From Ensifer adhaerens (GTDB lineage Bacteria; Pseudomonadota; Alphaproteobacteria; Rhizobiales; Rhizobiaceae), in contig NZ_CP118610.1 in assembly GCF_028993555.1 (NCBI RefSeq), forward strand, positions 3,089,001 to 3,153,000: DNA of 64,000 bases, in the 5' to 3' direction. The translations under genes were made by a program, and so were the position numbers. This document shows, one piece after another, positions 29,970-38,882 of this stretch. How positions within the stretch are numbered: position 1 is the first letter of the stretch; each line of letters starts with the position of its first letter. Under the pieces are notes generated by a model, which was not told the origin of the DNA, did no database searches, and saw nothing but the letters and a program-made list of their open reading frames with translations.

Positions 29970-31049
29970 TCAGAGTGCGAAATCCGAGGGGTCGAAGTTC
30001 AGCACGAGGGTATTCCATCCTTTTTCGCCGTCATATTTTTCAGGCGGCAGGTTCTGTAGCGGTGCCGAGCGGCGCAGCGCGCGCAGCGTGCTGCTCTCGA
30101 CGGCGCGGCGCGTTCCTTCCGGACCGCCCGTGGCGGTCACCTCCGGCTCACCGACGATGTTGCCGGCCGGATCCAGCTGGACCTTGATCGTGACGCGGAC
30201 TTCGTCGACGCCCGTAAGACCGGCCATCAGCGACCATTTGTCCTGGATCTGACCCTTCACACCGTCGATCTCGTTGGCGCTCAAGCCCACGCCGATCGTC
30301 TTCTTGCCGCCGAGGGCCGCTTCCTGCTTGGAACTCTTGGCGCCGCCCGCAGACGGTTTATCCCGGTTAAGCAGTGTAGCGATCTCATCGGGGTTGAACT
30401 CGCTTTCCTCGGTGGACGCCTGCTTCTTCTGCTCCTTCGGCGTCTGCTCGTCCTTGCGCTCCGGCGTCTTGGCGCTTTGGGCCGGCTTTTCGACCTTGGG
30501 CTTTGCGGCGGGCGTCGGCACCTTTTCGGGCAGCGCTTCGGCTTCCGGGTTCTCGGCTGGCTTTTCTTCGGCCGGCGCCGGATCCGGCTTGGTCTCGGGC
30601 TTCACTTCCTGTTTCGGTTCCGGCAGCGCCGCGACTTCGGTCGCCGGTTCGGAGGCGGGCTTCGTCTCCTCGACCTTCTTGATTTCCTGCTCGACCGGAT
30701 CGGGCGTCGGCTCGGGTTTTTCGTTCTTCTCAGGCGATGCCGTGGCTTCGCTCTTCGACGGCTTGGCGTTCGGCGTCGGCGGCGTCTTCAGGTCGGTGTC
30801 GTTGTCGCCGACGTTTTCGGCCGGCTGGTTCGTCTCCGGACGCTTGGTCGGAACCGGCGACGAATGCTCCTTCTTCGGTGCCTTCTTGTCGCCCTGCTGA
30901 ACCTGCGTCATTTCCGAATAGGGAACGATGTCGACAGGCAAAGCCTCGACGTCGGCGACCTGGAAGTCAGCCGGGCTGCCAAGCGACACCAGCGCCCAGG
31001 TCAAGACCATGGCGTGGAGGACAGCAGATGTAGCGAGACTGCCCTTCAT
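29970..31049 (-). CDS. tolA: TolA-type energy-transducing membrane protein
   Basis: A 359-aa protein with a single N-terminal transmembrane anchor (about 5-25, ATSAVLHAMVLTWALVSLG). A long Pro/Lys/Glu-rich periplasmic spacer (about 55-215) is followed by a TonB/TolA C-terminal domain (about 245-355, WSLMAGLTGVDEVRVTIKVQ and RRAVESSTLRALRRSAPLQ). It transmits proton-motive force from TolQR to the outer membrane. The spacer is of extended rather than helical Ala-rich type, typical for alphaproteobacteria. The start lies 9 bp after the tolR stop, consistent with one operon. Confidence 0.92.
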   Translation of the reverse strand: MKGSLATSAVLHAMVLTWALVSLGSPADFQVADVEALPVDIVPYSEMTQVQQGDKKAPKKEHSSPVPTKRPETNQPAENVGDNDTDLKTPPTPNAKPSKSEATASPEKNEKPEPTPDPVEQEIKKVEETKPASEPATEVAALPEPKQEVKPETKPDPAPAEEKPAENPEAEALPEKVPTPAAKPKVEKPAQSAKTPERKDEQTPKEQKKQASTEESEFNPDEIATLLNRDKPSAGGAKSSKQEAALGGKKTIGVGLSANEIDGVKGQIQDKWSLMAGLTGVDEVRVTIKVQLDPAGNIVGEPEVTATGGPEGTRRAVESSTLRALRRSAPLQNLPPEKYDGEKGWNTLVLNFDPSDFAL

Positions 31050-31058
31050 CGTGGACGA

Positions 31059-31511
31059 TCACTTTTCCTGTTCTTGCAGCGTGACGAGGCCGAGGTTCTT
31101 GAAACCGGCGGCCGAGATGCGGGCCATGACCTTCATGACCGTGCCGTAGTCGGCATTGGTGTCGCCGCGCACGTAGATGCGTTCGTTGTAGCCGGTGGTA
31201 GCGATAGCCTCGAGCTTCGGCACGACCTCGTCGATGGCGATCGGCGTTTCCTGCAGATAGATCTCGCCGGCCGGATTGACCGAGACGGTGATCGGCTGCG
31301 TATCGGAATTCAGCGCCTTCGCCTGCGTTTCCGGCAGGTCGATGGGCACGCCTACCGTCATCATCGGTGCTGCCACCATGAAGATGATCAACAGCACGAG
31401 CATCACGTCAACGAAAGGCGTGACGTTGATTTCGCTCATCACGGCTTTCTTGCCGCCGCGGCGACGACGTCCGCCGCCCGAACCCTTGGCTCCGCCAACC
31501 GACATACCCAT
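31059..31511 (-). CDS. tolR: Tol-Pal protein TolR
   Basis: TolR (150 aa) is an ExbD-family inner-membrane protein. A Gly/Arg/Lys-rich cytoplasmic start precedes one transmembrane helix (about 32-52) with the proton-path Asp in [19 protein letters not shown], then a periplasmic domain ([20 protein letters not shown]). With TolQ it forms the proton channel that drives TolA. The start at 31511 follows GGAGA; a second ATG two codons inside is possible. Confidence 0.95.
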   Translation of the reverse strand: MGMSVGGAKGSGGGRRRRGGKKAVMSEINVTPFVDVMLVLLIIFMVAAPMMTVGVPIDLPETQAKALNSDTQPITVSVNPAGEIYLQETPIAIDEVVPKLEAIATTGYNERIYVRGDTNADYGTVMKVMARISAAGFKNLGLVTLQEQEK

Positions 31512-31538
31512 CAGCGTGGTCTCCGTATTCTCTGGCGA

Positions 31539-32261
31539 TTATTGCGCGGCCTGGCGCGGGCTCTGCAGCTTCTCGTCGATTTGCCGCGAAAGGATGGCCG
31601 AGAACTCATCGGCGAAAGCTTCCATGCGTGCCGAGAGCTTGCCGGCATCGGCCGAGAACTTGTTGTAGGCGATAACCGCCGGGATAGCGGCGAGAAGGCC
31701 GATCGCGGTGGCAAGCAGTGCTTCCGCGATACCGGGCGCGACGACCGCAAGGTTGGTCGACTTCGAACCGGCGATCGCCTGGAACGAGGTCATGATACCG
31801 ACGACCGTACCGAAGAGGCCGATGAAGGGTGCGGCCGAACCGATGGTCGCCAGCGAACCGAGGCGGGCTTCCAGCGATTCCGATTCCCGTGACAGCGTCA
31901 CGTCCATGGCGCGGTCGATACGCATCTGTAGGCCGATCGGCGATCGGGCGCCACGCTCGAAGCTCTTCTTCCATTCGCGCATGGCGGAAACGAAGATCGC
32001 ACCCATGCCGGCCGTCTGTCGGTCGGCGAGCGTGCGGTAGAGCTCCTCCAGCGACTGTCCGGACCAGAACACCTGCTCGAAGCTGTCGAGCTGACGGCGC
32101 ACACGGCCGTAGTTCAGCGTCTTGTCGACGACGATCGCCCAGGTCCAGACCGAGGCGGCAATCAGCCCCAGCATGACCAGCTTCACGACAAAGCCCGCCT
32201 GCATGAACAGCGACCAGAGGGTCACATCGTGCGTCGCAGCGGCCAATCCAACCTGTTCCAT
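31539..32261 (-). CDS. tolQ: Tol-Pal protein TolQ
   Basis: TolQ (240 aa) is an ExbB/MotA-family inner-membrane channel subunit with three transmembrane helices (about 20-42, 135-157 and 168-190, the latter pair in [21 protein letters not shown] and [20 protein letters not shown]). The start at 32261 ([12 protein letters not shown]) gives normal length; the frame is open further upstream. It is the first gene of tolQRAB-pal, facing away from the LigD-type polymerase gene. ybgC, its usual partner upstream, is about 3 kb away here. Confidence 0.95.
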   Translation of the reverse strand: MEQVGLAAATHDVTLWSLFMQAGFVVKLVMLGLIAASVWTWAIVVDKTLNYGRVRRQLDSFEQVFWSGQSLEELYRTLADRQTAGMGAIFVSAMREWKKSFERGARSPIGLQMRIDRAMDVTLSRESESLEARLGSLATIGSAAPFIGLFGTVVGIMTSFQAIAGSKSTNLAVVAPGIAEALLATAIGLLAAIPAVIAYNKFSADAGKLSARMEAFADEFSAILSRQIDEKLQSPRQAAQ

Positions 32262-32685
32262 CGTCTTCAGTCCCCGAATCCAAACACCCGGCAAGAGCGG
32301 TTCATGCTCGTGACCGGGTAGCCCAAACGTCCTGTTTGCAAGAGTGCCCGGCACCGCCGCAGATCGCACCATCGCGACCTTAATTAGCTTTAGGTTGCCT
32401 TCTTGCCGTCAATTTTGGTCAAAGGATGACGTGCACTGCACAAATCCTGATACAGTGATTAAGACACCATTATGGTTAAGCAACCGTTACCATGCTGTGT
32501 CTTTGCAGCGTCACTTCGTCGCCGGAACCTCCGCTCGCTGCGCACGTTCCTTCGGCAGGCCTGATCCAGAATGACATTACGAAAAGACGTCACTCTCGTA
32601 ATATTCTGAAAGTGGCGCCCCGAGCGGACCAGGTTTGAGGCCGGCCAGGAGACATTGACCGTCCAACCGAGATGCGGGTGACAAG
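32262..32685. promoter_or_regulatory. Divergent promoter region tolQ / LigD-type polymerase gene
   Basis: This 424-bp stretch has no convincing gene. It is AT-richer near 32380-32480, with TTAA tetramers at 32459 and 32476 spaced 13 nt apart, so not a canonical CtrA box. It also holds an imperfect hairpin near 32288-32325 and the inverted repeat listed separately. Promoters of tolQ and of the polymerase gene must lie here. Confidence 0.5.
32576..32602. promoter_or_regulatory. Inverted repeat upstream of the LigD-type polymerase gene
   Basis: ATTACGA at 32576-32582 and TCGTAAT at 32596-32602 are perfect 7-bp arms with a 13-nt spacer, 84 bp before the polymerase start. It could be an operator; nothing identifies the regulator. 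Confidence 0.35.
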
Positions 32686-33687
32686 ATGACCGAATCCGAA
32701 GATGCAACCAGCAATCGCGGCCGAGGCAAGCCAGCCACCGCGACACCCAAGGCCTCATCTGCGAAGCCACATCCGGCCGCTCCCGATGAGATCGTTTCCG
32801 GTATCAAGATCACCCACCCCGACCGGATGCTGTTCGATGGCCAGGGCATCACCAAGCTGGATCTCGCCCGCTACTATACGATCGTTGCCGATCGCATGCT
32901 GCCATATGCCGCCGGGCATCTTCTGTCCCTCGTCCGCGCTCCACAGGGCGTGAAGGGTCCGCGCTTCTACCAGAAACATGCCGCTGACGGCTTCCCCGAC
33001 GAGATCAAGGAAGTGCCCGTCAAGGAAAGCTCCGGCGAAACCGAAAACTACATGTATGTGCGCGACGCCCAAGGGCTGGTCGCCGCGGTGCAGATGGGTT
33101 CGCTTGAATTCCACATCTGGGGCTCGCGCTGCGACACGCTCGAAACGCCGGACCGAATGGTCTTCGACCTCGATCCTGACGAGGGTCTTGATTTCGGCAT
33201 CGTCAAGACGGCAGCCATCGCCTTGAGGGACGCGCTCTCGGCCATCGGATTGAAGTCGATGCCGATGGTCACAGGCGGAAAGGGCGTGCATGTGGTCGTG
33301 CCCTTGACGGGACACGCCACCTGGCTGGAAGCCAAGGCCTTCGCCAAAGCCTTTGCGCAGGGTTTCGCCGAACGCGAACCGGAGAGGTTCGTCGCCACCA
33401 TGTCGAAGGAGAAACGCAAGGGGCGCATCTTCATCGACTGGCTGAGAAACGAGCGTGGCGCCACCGCAATCGCTCCCTACTCGACACGGGCGCGTGCCGG
33501 CGGACCGGTCGCCACCCCCGTGAGCTGGGACGAACTCTTCGGTCTTCAGGCCGCCAACAGCTTCCACATCCCCGAGATACTCGAACGCATCGAAGGCGGC
33601 ACCGATCCCTGGCAAGACGTCGCCGGCATCCGCCAGTCGCTGACCCGGAAGATCCTGGATAGCGTCGGAGTGAAGGAGGCGGACTAA
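32686..33687 (+). CDS. Stand-alone LigD-type primase-polymerase
   Basis: A 333-aa protein made only of the LigD polymerase domain (archaeo-eukaryotic primase superfamily), which fills or extends DNA ends with ribo- or deoxyribonucleotides in bacterial end joining. A basic, Ala/Pro-rich N-terminus (about 1-35) precedes the domain. Catalytic acidic residues are in MVFDLDPDEGLDFG near 160 and in IFIDWLRNERGATAIAPYS. The nucleotide-binding block is PMVTGGKGVHVVVPL. No ligase or Ku gene is in this window. Its stop overlaps the convergent dehalogenase gene by 4 bp. Confidence 0.92.
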   Translation: MTESEDATSNRGRGKPATATPKASSAKPHPAAPDEIVSGIKITHPDRMLFDGQGITKLDLARYYTIVADRMLPYAAGHLLSLVRAPQGVKGPRFYQKHAADGFPDEIKEVPVKESSGETENYMYVRDAQGLVAAVQMGSLEFHIWGSRCDTLETPDRMVFDLDPDEGLDFGIVKTAAIALRDALSAIGLKSMPMVTGGKGVHVVVPLTGHATWLEAKAFAKAFAQGFAEREPERFVATMSKEKRKGRIFIDWLRNERGATAIAPYSTRARAGGPVATPVSWDELFGLQAANSFHIPEILERIEGGTDPWQDVAGIRQSLTRKILDSVGVKEAD

Positions 33688-34577
33688 GCCGCCTCCACTC
33701 CGCACAGTCCCTCGACCCACGAACGCACCGCCGTCCCGATTGCGTCGGGGTGATCCTCCTGCAGATGGTGCGCACCGGCTCCGAGCCTTAGCAGCCGGCA
33801 GTTCTTGAGCTCACGCGCATAGGCCTCCGCCTCCCTCGGCGAAATCAAAGCGCCAGGGTCGCCGGAAAACAGCAGCTTCGGGTAGTCCGAGCACTTCAGG
33901 GCAGTATGATCGTCCGTGCTGATCCTATGGAAATCGCTGGGCGCACCTTCGATCGGCAGTTCGCGTGGCAGGCGGAGCACCGGCCGGCGCGACGCCGCAT
34001 CCGGAAACGGCGCGCGATAGGCGGCCATTTCCGCGTCGGTCAGCTTGCGCAGGATCGCATTGGGGACCACCCGCTCGATGAAGACGTTTTCCTCCAGGAT
34101 CAGTCGCTCGCCGATACCCTCGGTGCGAAACGCCCTGAACAGTTCGCGTGCCTGCGGTTTCTGGTGAAAGGCTTCATAGGTTTCGGCCGGACGGATGTAC
34201 TCCATGAAGGCGAGTCCCAGCACCTTCTCCGGATTGAGTGCCGCAAAGTGGAAGGCAAGCGCCGTTCCCCAATCCTGGGCCACGAGGAAAAGCGGATCCG
34301 GGGCAACCTTTTCGATGAAGGCTTCGAGATAGCGGAACTGGTCGAGGAAGGAATAGTCGATGTCGGGCTTGGCCGAATGACCATAGCCGACGAGATCCGG
34401 CGCGATGCAGCGCCCGACCGTCGTCACATGGGGCAAGATGTTGCGCCAGATGTAGGACGATGTCGGGTTGCCGTGCAGGAACAGCACCGTCGGCCCGGAG
34501 CCCATCTCGACATAGGCCATCGACGCCCCCAACACGTCGACGAATGACTTGCCCGCAGCAGATGCCTCTTCACGCAT
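33684..34577 (-). CDS. Haloalkane dehalogenase (subfamily II type)
   Basis: A 297-aa alpha/beta-hydrolase that cleaves carbon-halogen bonds hydrolytically. The nucleophile is D102 with halide-binding W103 in FLVAQDWGTALAF, and the second halide ligand is N37 in HGNPTSSYIWRN. The catalytic acid is E126 in FMEYIRP and the catalytic His is in GAGAHHLQEDHP. Glu after beta-6 is the subfamily II pattern (DhaA/LinB). The start at 34577 has a strong GGAGGAAGGC and overlaps the last codons of the TetR gene, so the two are translationally coupled. The physiological substrate is unknown. Confidence 0.9.
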   Translation of the reverse strand: MREEASAAGKSFVDVLGASMAYVEMGSGPTVLFLHGNPTSSYIWRNILPHVTTVGRCIAPDLVGYGHSAKPDIDYSFLDQFRYLEAFIEKVAPDPLFLVAQDWGTALAFHFAALNPEKVLGLAFMEYIRPAETYEAFHQKPQARELFRAFRTEGIGERLILEENVFIERVVPNAILRKLTDAEMAAYRAPFPDAASRRPVLRLPRELPIEGAPSDFHRISTDDHTALKCSDYPKLLFSGDPGALISPREAEAYARELKNCRLLRLGAGAHHLQEDHPDAIGTAVRSWVEGLCGVEAA

Positions 34578-35166
34578 GCCTTCCTCCATCAAACACGGTT
34601 GAAAAAACGATCTTCCTGAAGGTCGCAAGCGGCCCCGGACTGCGGTCGACCTTCATGCGCAGCATCGCACCCTGCCAGGCGCTGAGCAGGAAATCGGCAA
34701 GCTCTGCAGCCGAGCCGAGCGGGGCGATCTCGCCCTTCTCCAGGCCTTCGGCAATGCAATCCTCGAACGGGCCGCGCCAGGTTACGAAGAGGCCCGACAG
34801 GTGCGCCCGAAGCCGTTCGTTGTCGAACGAGGCCTCGAGACTGAGATTGCCGATCATGCAGCCGCGACCGTAGTCGGCATCGGCGAGCTTGCCGGTGATG
34901 AGGTCGATGTAGCGACGCAACCGGTCGACCGGCCGCAAGCTCCTGTCGCCGAGCGCCTCTTCGACGAGGCCTGAGACATAGGCGAAGTAGCGGTCGAGCA
35001 CCTCGATGACGAAGTCTTCTTTCGAGGCGAAGTGATTGGTGAAGGACCCCGGGCGCGCACCCGCGGCCGCAACGATGTCGCGCACGCCGGTGCCGGCATA
35101 GCCTGTGTTCCACACGAGCTGATCGCCCGCCTTCAGAAGATTTTCACGTATCGATTTTCTGGACAT
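34570..35166 (-). CDS. TetR-family repressor of the dehalogenase operon
   Basis: A 198-aa TetR regulator. The N-terminal helix-turn-helix is seen as GVRDIVAAAGARPGSFTNHFASKEDF (about 27-52). The ligand-binding part carries GRGCMIGNLSLEA, typical of the AcuR/YxaF-like branch. The start codon lies 5 bp from a 24-bp perfect palindrome that should be its operator, so autoregulation is likely. The 3' end overlaps the dehalogenase start by 8 bp. The inducer could be a halogenated or aldehyde compound, but that is inference. Confidence 0.92.
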   Translation of the reverse strand: MSRKSIRENLLKAGDQLVWNTGYAGTGVRDIVAAAGARPGSFTNHFASKEDFVIEVLDRYFAYVSGLVEEALGDRSLRPVDRLRRYIDLITGKLADADYGRGCMIGNLSLEASFDNERLRAHLSGLFVTWRGPFEDCIAEGLEKGEIAPLGSAAELADFLLSAWQGAMLRMKVDRSPGPLATFRKIVFSTVFDGGRHA

Positions 35167-35171
35167 GCAGA

Positions 35172-35195
35172 AATAATACGTACGTACGTATTATT
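35172..35195 (-). promoter_or_regulatory. TetR operator: 24-bp perfect palindrome
   Basis: Each 12-bp half reads AATAATACGTAC, and the halves join without a gap, giving an ACGTACGT centre flanked by AT-rich arms. It starts 5 bp from the TetR start codon. Repressor binding here would block the TetR-dehalogenase promoter. Confidence 0.75.
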
Positions 35196-35239
35196 GTCAA
35201 TCGGCAAGACGGCAGACGCGGAAACGGCGCCCCATCCAA

Positions 35240-35266
35240 TGAAAAACGCCCCACGAGGGGGCGTTC
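35240..35266 (-). terminator. Terminator after ybgC
   Basis: AACGCCCC and GGGGCGTT pair across a short loop, followed on the reverse strand by TTTTTC. It isolates ybgC from the TetR cassette. Confidence 0.75.
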
Positions 35267-35296
35267 CGCAGAGATGACCGACGTGTGGCGACGTGC

Positions 35297-35752
35297 CTAG
35301 CCGGCGCTCTCCTTCGCATGCTGGAACTTGTAGGCCAGCGCCTCCGGCAGCCGCCGCGGGCGGCCCTGGCCGTTGATGACGGCGATGATCACCTTGGCGG
35401 CAATCAGCAACTGCTCGCCGCGGCGGATTTCCTGCTGCAGCACCATCTTGGCGCCGCCGGCTTTCTCCGTGACCGTCGTGATCGTCAGGATATCGTCCAT
35501 GCGCGCAGGCAGCTTGAAGTCGATCTCCATACGATGCACGACGAAGACGAGCCCTTCGCTGTCTCCTTCGATCGCAAGCGTCGCCTGCTCGACGCCGAGC
35601 AGGCGCAGGAAGTCGGTGCGGGCACGCTCCATGAAATGCAGGTAGCGGGCGTGATAGACGACGCCGGAAAAATCGGTGTCTTCGTAGTAGACGCGCTGGA
35701 TCAACTGGTGACCGTTTTCGGTCAGTTCGCCTGCGAGCGAAATCTGGGACAT
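35297..35752 (-). CDS. ybgC: Tol-Pal-associated acyl-CoA thioesterase YbgC
   Basis: YbgC (151 aa) is a hot-dog-fold acyl-CoA thioesterase. The signature VYYEDTDFSGVVYHARYLHFMERARTDFLR carries the catalytic Asp (YEDTD) and the acyl-CoA pocket. The start at 35752 follows GGAG; codons farther upstream lack one. The gene usually opens the tol operon (ybgC-tolQ); here about 3 kb of polymerase, dehalogenase and TetR genes lie between, and ybgC has its own terminator. Confidence 0.92.
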   Translation of the reverse strand: MSQISLAGELTENGHQLIQRVYYEDTDFSGVVYHARYLHFMERARTDFLRLLGVEQATLAIEGDSEGLVFVVHRMEIDFKLPARMDDILTITTVTEKAGGAKMVLQQEIRRGEQLLIAAKVIIAVINGQGRPRRLPEALAYKFQHAKESAG

Positions 35753-35878
35753 GCTTTTCTCCGCAAGTACATCCCGTTTCCTGTGCAGGAACAAAAAGCC
35801 ATTTGCAAGCATTGCAGCCTTGTCACAATCCTATCCTATCACGTGACGGACTTCCTTCCCTCGATCAGGAGAACGTGC

Positions 35879-37099
35879 ATGAAGATTGCGATTCTCGGCG
35901 GCGACGGTTTCGTCGGTTGGCCCACGGCTCTTCACCTTTCCGATACGGGCCACGACGTTCACATCCTCGACAATCTCTCGCGCCGGTGGATCGATACGGA
36001 ACTCGGCGTGCAGTCACTGACGCCGATGGATTCGATCCAGGAACGCACCCGCATCTGGCACGCAGAGACCGGTCGCCGCATCCATTTCAACCTGATCGAT
36101 CTTGCCCGCGACTACGAACTGCTCAAGAACTGGCTCGCCGAGCATCGCCCGGATGCGATCGTGCATTTCGCTGAGCAGCGCGCTGCGCCCTATTCGATGA
36201 AGAGTGACCGCCACAAGAACTACACGGTCAACAACAACGTCAACGCTACGCACAATCTGCTGAATGCGCTGGTCGAACTCGGCCTCGACGCGCATCTCGT
36301 GCACCTCGGCACCATGGGCGTCTATGGCTACTCCACGATCGGCGCGGCGATCCCCGAGGGGTACCTGCCCGTCGGCGTCAAGACGATGGGTGGCGAGACC
36401 GTCAGCCAGGAGATCCTGTATCCGTCCAATCCGGGCTCGATCTACCACATGACCAAGTGCCTGGATCAGCTGCTGTTCCAATTCTATGCCAAGAACGACG
36501 GCTTGCGGATCACCGACCTGCACCAGGGCATCGTCTGGGGCACCCATACCGAACAGACGCGCCGCCACCCGCAGCTCATCAACCGCTTCGACTATGACGG
36601 CGACTACGGCACGGTCTTGAACCGCTTCCTGATCCAGGCGGCGATCGGCTATCCGTTGACGGTACATGGCACCGGCGGCCAGACACGCGCCTTCATTCAT
36701 ATCCAGGACTCTGTCCGTTGCATCGATCTGGCGCTGAAGAATCCGCCGGCCCGCGGCAGCCGCGTTGAGATCTTCAACCAGATGACCGAGACCCATCGGG
36801 TGCGCGACCTCGCCGAGATGATCGCCTCGATAACGGGTTCGCAGATCGCCTGGCTGCCCAACCCGCGCAAGGAAGCGGCCGAGAACGAACTCGTCGTTCA
36901 CAATGAGAAGTTCCTGAGCCTCGGTCTCAACCCGACGCGGCTGCAGGACGGGCTGCTGTCGGAAATCGTCGATGTCGCCAAGAAATTCGCCTATCGTGTC
37001 GACAGAACGCGCGTGCCCGCCGTCTCCGCCTGGACCAAGGACATCGCGCCGCTCATCAACCACGACCCGGAGGGCAAGCGGCTGAAATCCGTTTCATGA
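35879..37099 (+). CDS. sqdB: UDP-sulfoquinovose synthase
   Basis: SqdB (406 aa) makes UDP-sulfoquinovose from UDP-glucose and sulfite, the head-group donor of the sulfolipid SQDG. It is an extended short-chain dehydrogenase: NAD motif ILGGDGFVGWP at residues 5-15, catalytic T145 in HLGTMGVYGY, and Y189-K193 in SIYHMTK. The sulfolipid-specific long insertion (about 45-100) and HQGIVWGTHTEQTRRHP are present. The start at 35879 follows AGGAG. It is first in an operon with sqdD and sqdC, joined by 4-bp overlaps. Confidence 0.95.
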   Translation: MKIAILGGDGFVGWPTALHLSDTGHDVHILDNLSRRWIDTELGVQSLTPMDSIQERTRIWHAETGRRIHFNLIDLARDYELLKNWLAEHRPDAIVHFAEQRAAPYSMKSDRHKNYTVNNNVNATHNLLNALVELGLDAHLVHLGTMGVYGYSTIGAAIPEGYLPVGVKTMGGETVSQEILYPSNPGSIYHMTKCLDQLLFQFYAKNDGLRITDLHQGIVWGTHTEQTRRHPQLINRFDYDGDYGTVLNRFLIQAAIGYPLTVHGTGGQTRAFIHIQDSVRCIDLALKNPPARGSRVEIFNQMTETHRVRDLAEMIASITGSQIAWLPNPRKEAAENELVVHNEKFLSLGLNPTRLQDGLLSEIVDVAKKFAYRVDRTRVPAVSAWTKDIAPLINHDPEGKRLKSVS

Positions 37100-37956
37100 C
37101 ATCGAACGATCCTTCGGAGGGGCTGCGCCCCTCCTCACCGCCCACCGCCGATCATGCCTTCGTGACACTCGTCACCAATGCCGACTATGCGCTCGGCGCA
37201 CGCGCGCTCGCTCGCTCCATCCGCCTCACAGGGACAGCCGCCGACATTGTGGTGCTGCATACCGGCGGCGTTTCGCTCGAAGCGCTCGCGCCGCTTTCCG
37301 AGTTCGGCTGTCGTCTGGTCGAGACCGACCTTTTGCCGCTCTCCGATGCCTTCAACGAGCGGCATCAGCGCCGGAACGTGCATGAAAAGGCACCCTTCAC
37401 CAAGGGACGCAAACCGGACTTCCACTCGCCGCTCGACAATTTCTGCAAGCTCCGGCTCTGGCAACTCGCCGAATACCGACGCTGCGTCTTCATCGACGCC
37501 GACGCAATCGTGCTCAGGAACATCGACCGGCTGTTCGCCTATCCGGAATTCTCGGCGGCACCGAATGTCTATGAGAGCCTCGCAGACTTTCATCGGCTGA
37601 ATTCCGGCGTCTTCGTTGCCGAACCGTCATTGACGACATTCGACAGGATGCTCGCCCGCCTCGACGCACCCGACGCATTCTGGCCACGCACCGACCAGAC
37701 CTTCCTGCAGACTTTCTTCCAGGATTGGCACGGCCTGCCGGTGACGATGAACATGCTGCAATATGTCTGGTTCAACATGCCCGATCTCTGGGACTGGCGC
37801 TCGATCGGCGTGCTGCACTACCAGTATGAAAAGCCCTGGGAGAAGGATCACCCGCGCTCCGATACGCTCAGGCCGCTGATCGATCTCTGGTTCGCCTATC
37901 TGACCGGCGAGGGCATCCCGGACATCGCCTCTCTTGCCAATCCGGTGAAGCGATGA
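37096..37956 (+). CDS. sqdD: Sulfolipid glycosyltransferase SqdD (GT8-like)
   Basis: A 286-aa glycosyltransferase of the GT8 type, proposed to transfer sulfoquinovose to diacylglycerol. The metal-binding DxD motif is RRCVFIDADAIVLRNIDRLF, and the substrate block is DQTFLQTFFQDWHGLPV. The start ATG overlaps the sqdB stop in ATGA, and the stop overlaps sqdC the same way, so the three are translationally coupled. In Sinorhizobium and Rhodobacter the sqdB-sqdD-sqdC set is required for SQDG; the order here matches. Confidence 0.88.
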   Translation: MTSNDPSEGLRPSSPPTADHAFVTLVTNADYALGARALARSIRLTGTAADIVVLHTGGVSLEALAPLSEFGCRLVETDLLPLSDAFNERHQRRNVHEKAPFTKGRKPDFHSPLDNFCKLRLWQLAEYRRCVFIDADAIVLRNIDRLFAYPEFSAAPNVYESLADFHRLNSGVFVAEPSLTTFDRMLARLDAPDAFWPRTDQTFLQTFFQDWHGLPVTMNMLQYVWFNMPDLWDWRSIGVLHYQYEKPWEKDHPRSDTLRPLIDLWFAYLTGEGIPDIASLANPVKR

Positions 37957-38855
37957 CCAGGGTGCTGGTCTCCGGTGGCGCCGGCTTCGTCGGTCGCTTC
38001 ATCGTCGAACATCTGATGCAGAACGGACATGAAGTGATCGTCGGTGGCCGAACCCCGCCTCCGACCGGTTGCTTTTCGAGACCCGTCGATTTCGTGCCGC
38101 TGTTCCTCGATCCGGACCTGAACCAGTCTGCGGCCTTCGACGACGCGGAGGGCTTTGTCCATACCGCCTTCGAACATGTCGAAGGCAAGTATCGCGGCGG
38201 TGAAGGCGACGATCCGGACGGCTTTCGCCGCGCCAATATCGACGGAACCGTGCGCCTTTTCGAAGCCGCTCGCACCGCCGGCGTCAAACGCTGCGTGTTC
38301 CTGTCGAGCCGTGCCGTCTACGGCAGCCGGCTTGTCGGCACGGTCGACGAGACAACGCCGACTGCTCCGGACACGCTTTATGGCGACGTGAAAGCCATTG
38401 CAGAGAACCGACTTCGGGCGCTCGCGACCGAGAATTTCATTCCGGCGAGCCTGCGCGTCACCGGCGTCTACGGCGCTGCCGGTCCTGGCAGGCAGCACAA
38501 ATGGACCGAGCTGTTTGCGGGCTACCTCGATGAAAAACCGATCCAGCCGCGGATCGGGACAGAGGTTCACGGCGACGACGTCGGTGCTGCGGTGCGATTG
38601 ATGCTGGAAGCAGATAGCGCCACGGTGCGTGGCGAGGCCTTCAACGTTTCGGACCTTCTGCTCGATGTCAGGCAAATCCTGTCGGTGGTACAGAGGCTCA
38701 CCTCCTGTCCGCATGCATTGCCAGAGGCTGCTACGGCGGAGCGCTATCTTGTCATGTCGACCGAGAAGCTGCGCCGGCTTGGCTGGCAACCGGGCGGATT
38801 CGAACGGTTGGTTACGACGATCGGCGACTTGGTCAGAAACTCAAGACCCGCGTAA
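37953..38855 (+). CDS. sqdC: SqdC, NAD-dependent epimerase/reductase of sulfolipid synthesis
   Basis: A 300-aa extended short-chain dehydrogenase. The cofactor motif is VSGGAGFVGRFIVE, the catalytic Ser is in VFLSSRAVYG and the Tyr-Lys pair is in TLYGDVK. The exact reaction of SqdC has not been settled, but its gene is consistently linked to sqdB and sqdD. It overlaps sqdD by ATGA. It ends 27 bp from the convergent metallophosphoesterase gene. Confidence 0.87.
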   Translation: MTRVLVSGGAGFVGRFIVEHLMQNGHEVIVGGRTPPPTGCFSRPVDFVPLFLDPDLNQSAAFDDAEGFVHTAFEHVEGKYRGGEGDDPDGFRRANIDGTVRLFEAARTAGVKRCVFLSSRAVYGSRLVGTVDETTPTAPDTLYGDVKAIAENRLRALATENFIPASLRVTGVYGAAGPGRQHKWTELFAGYLDEKPIQPRIGTEVHGDDVGAAVRLMLEADSATVRGEAFNVSDLLLDVRQILSVVQRLTSCPHALPEAATAERYLVMSTEKLRRLGWQPGGFERLVTTIGDLVRNSRPA

Positions 38856-38882
38856 GCCGCTGGAGTGGCATACGGGGCAAGC

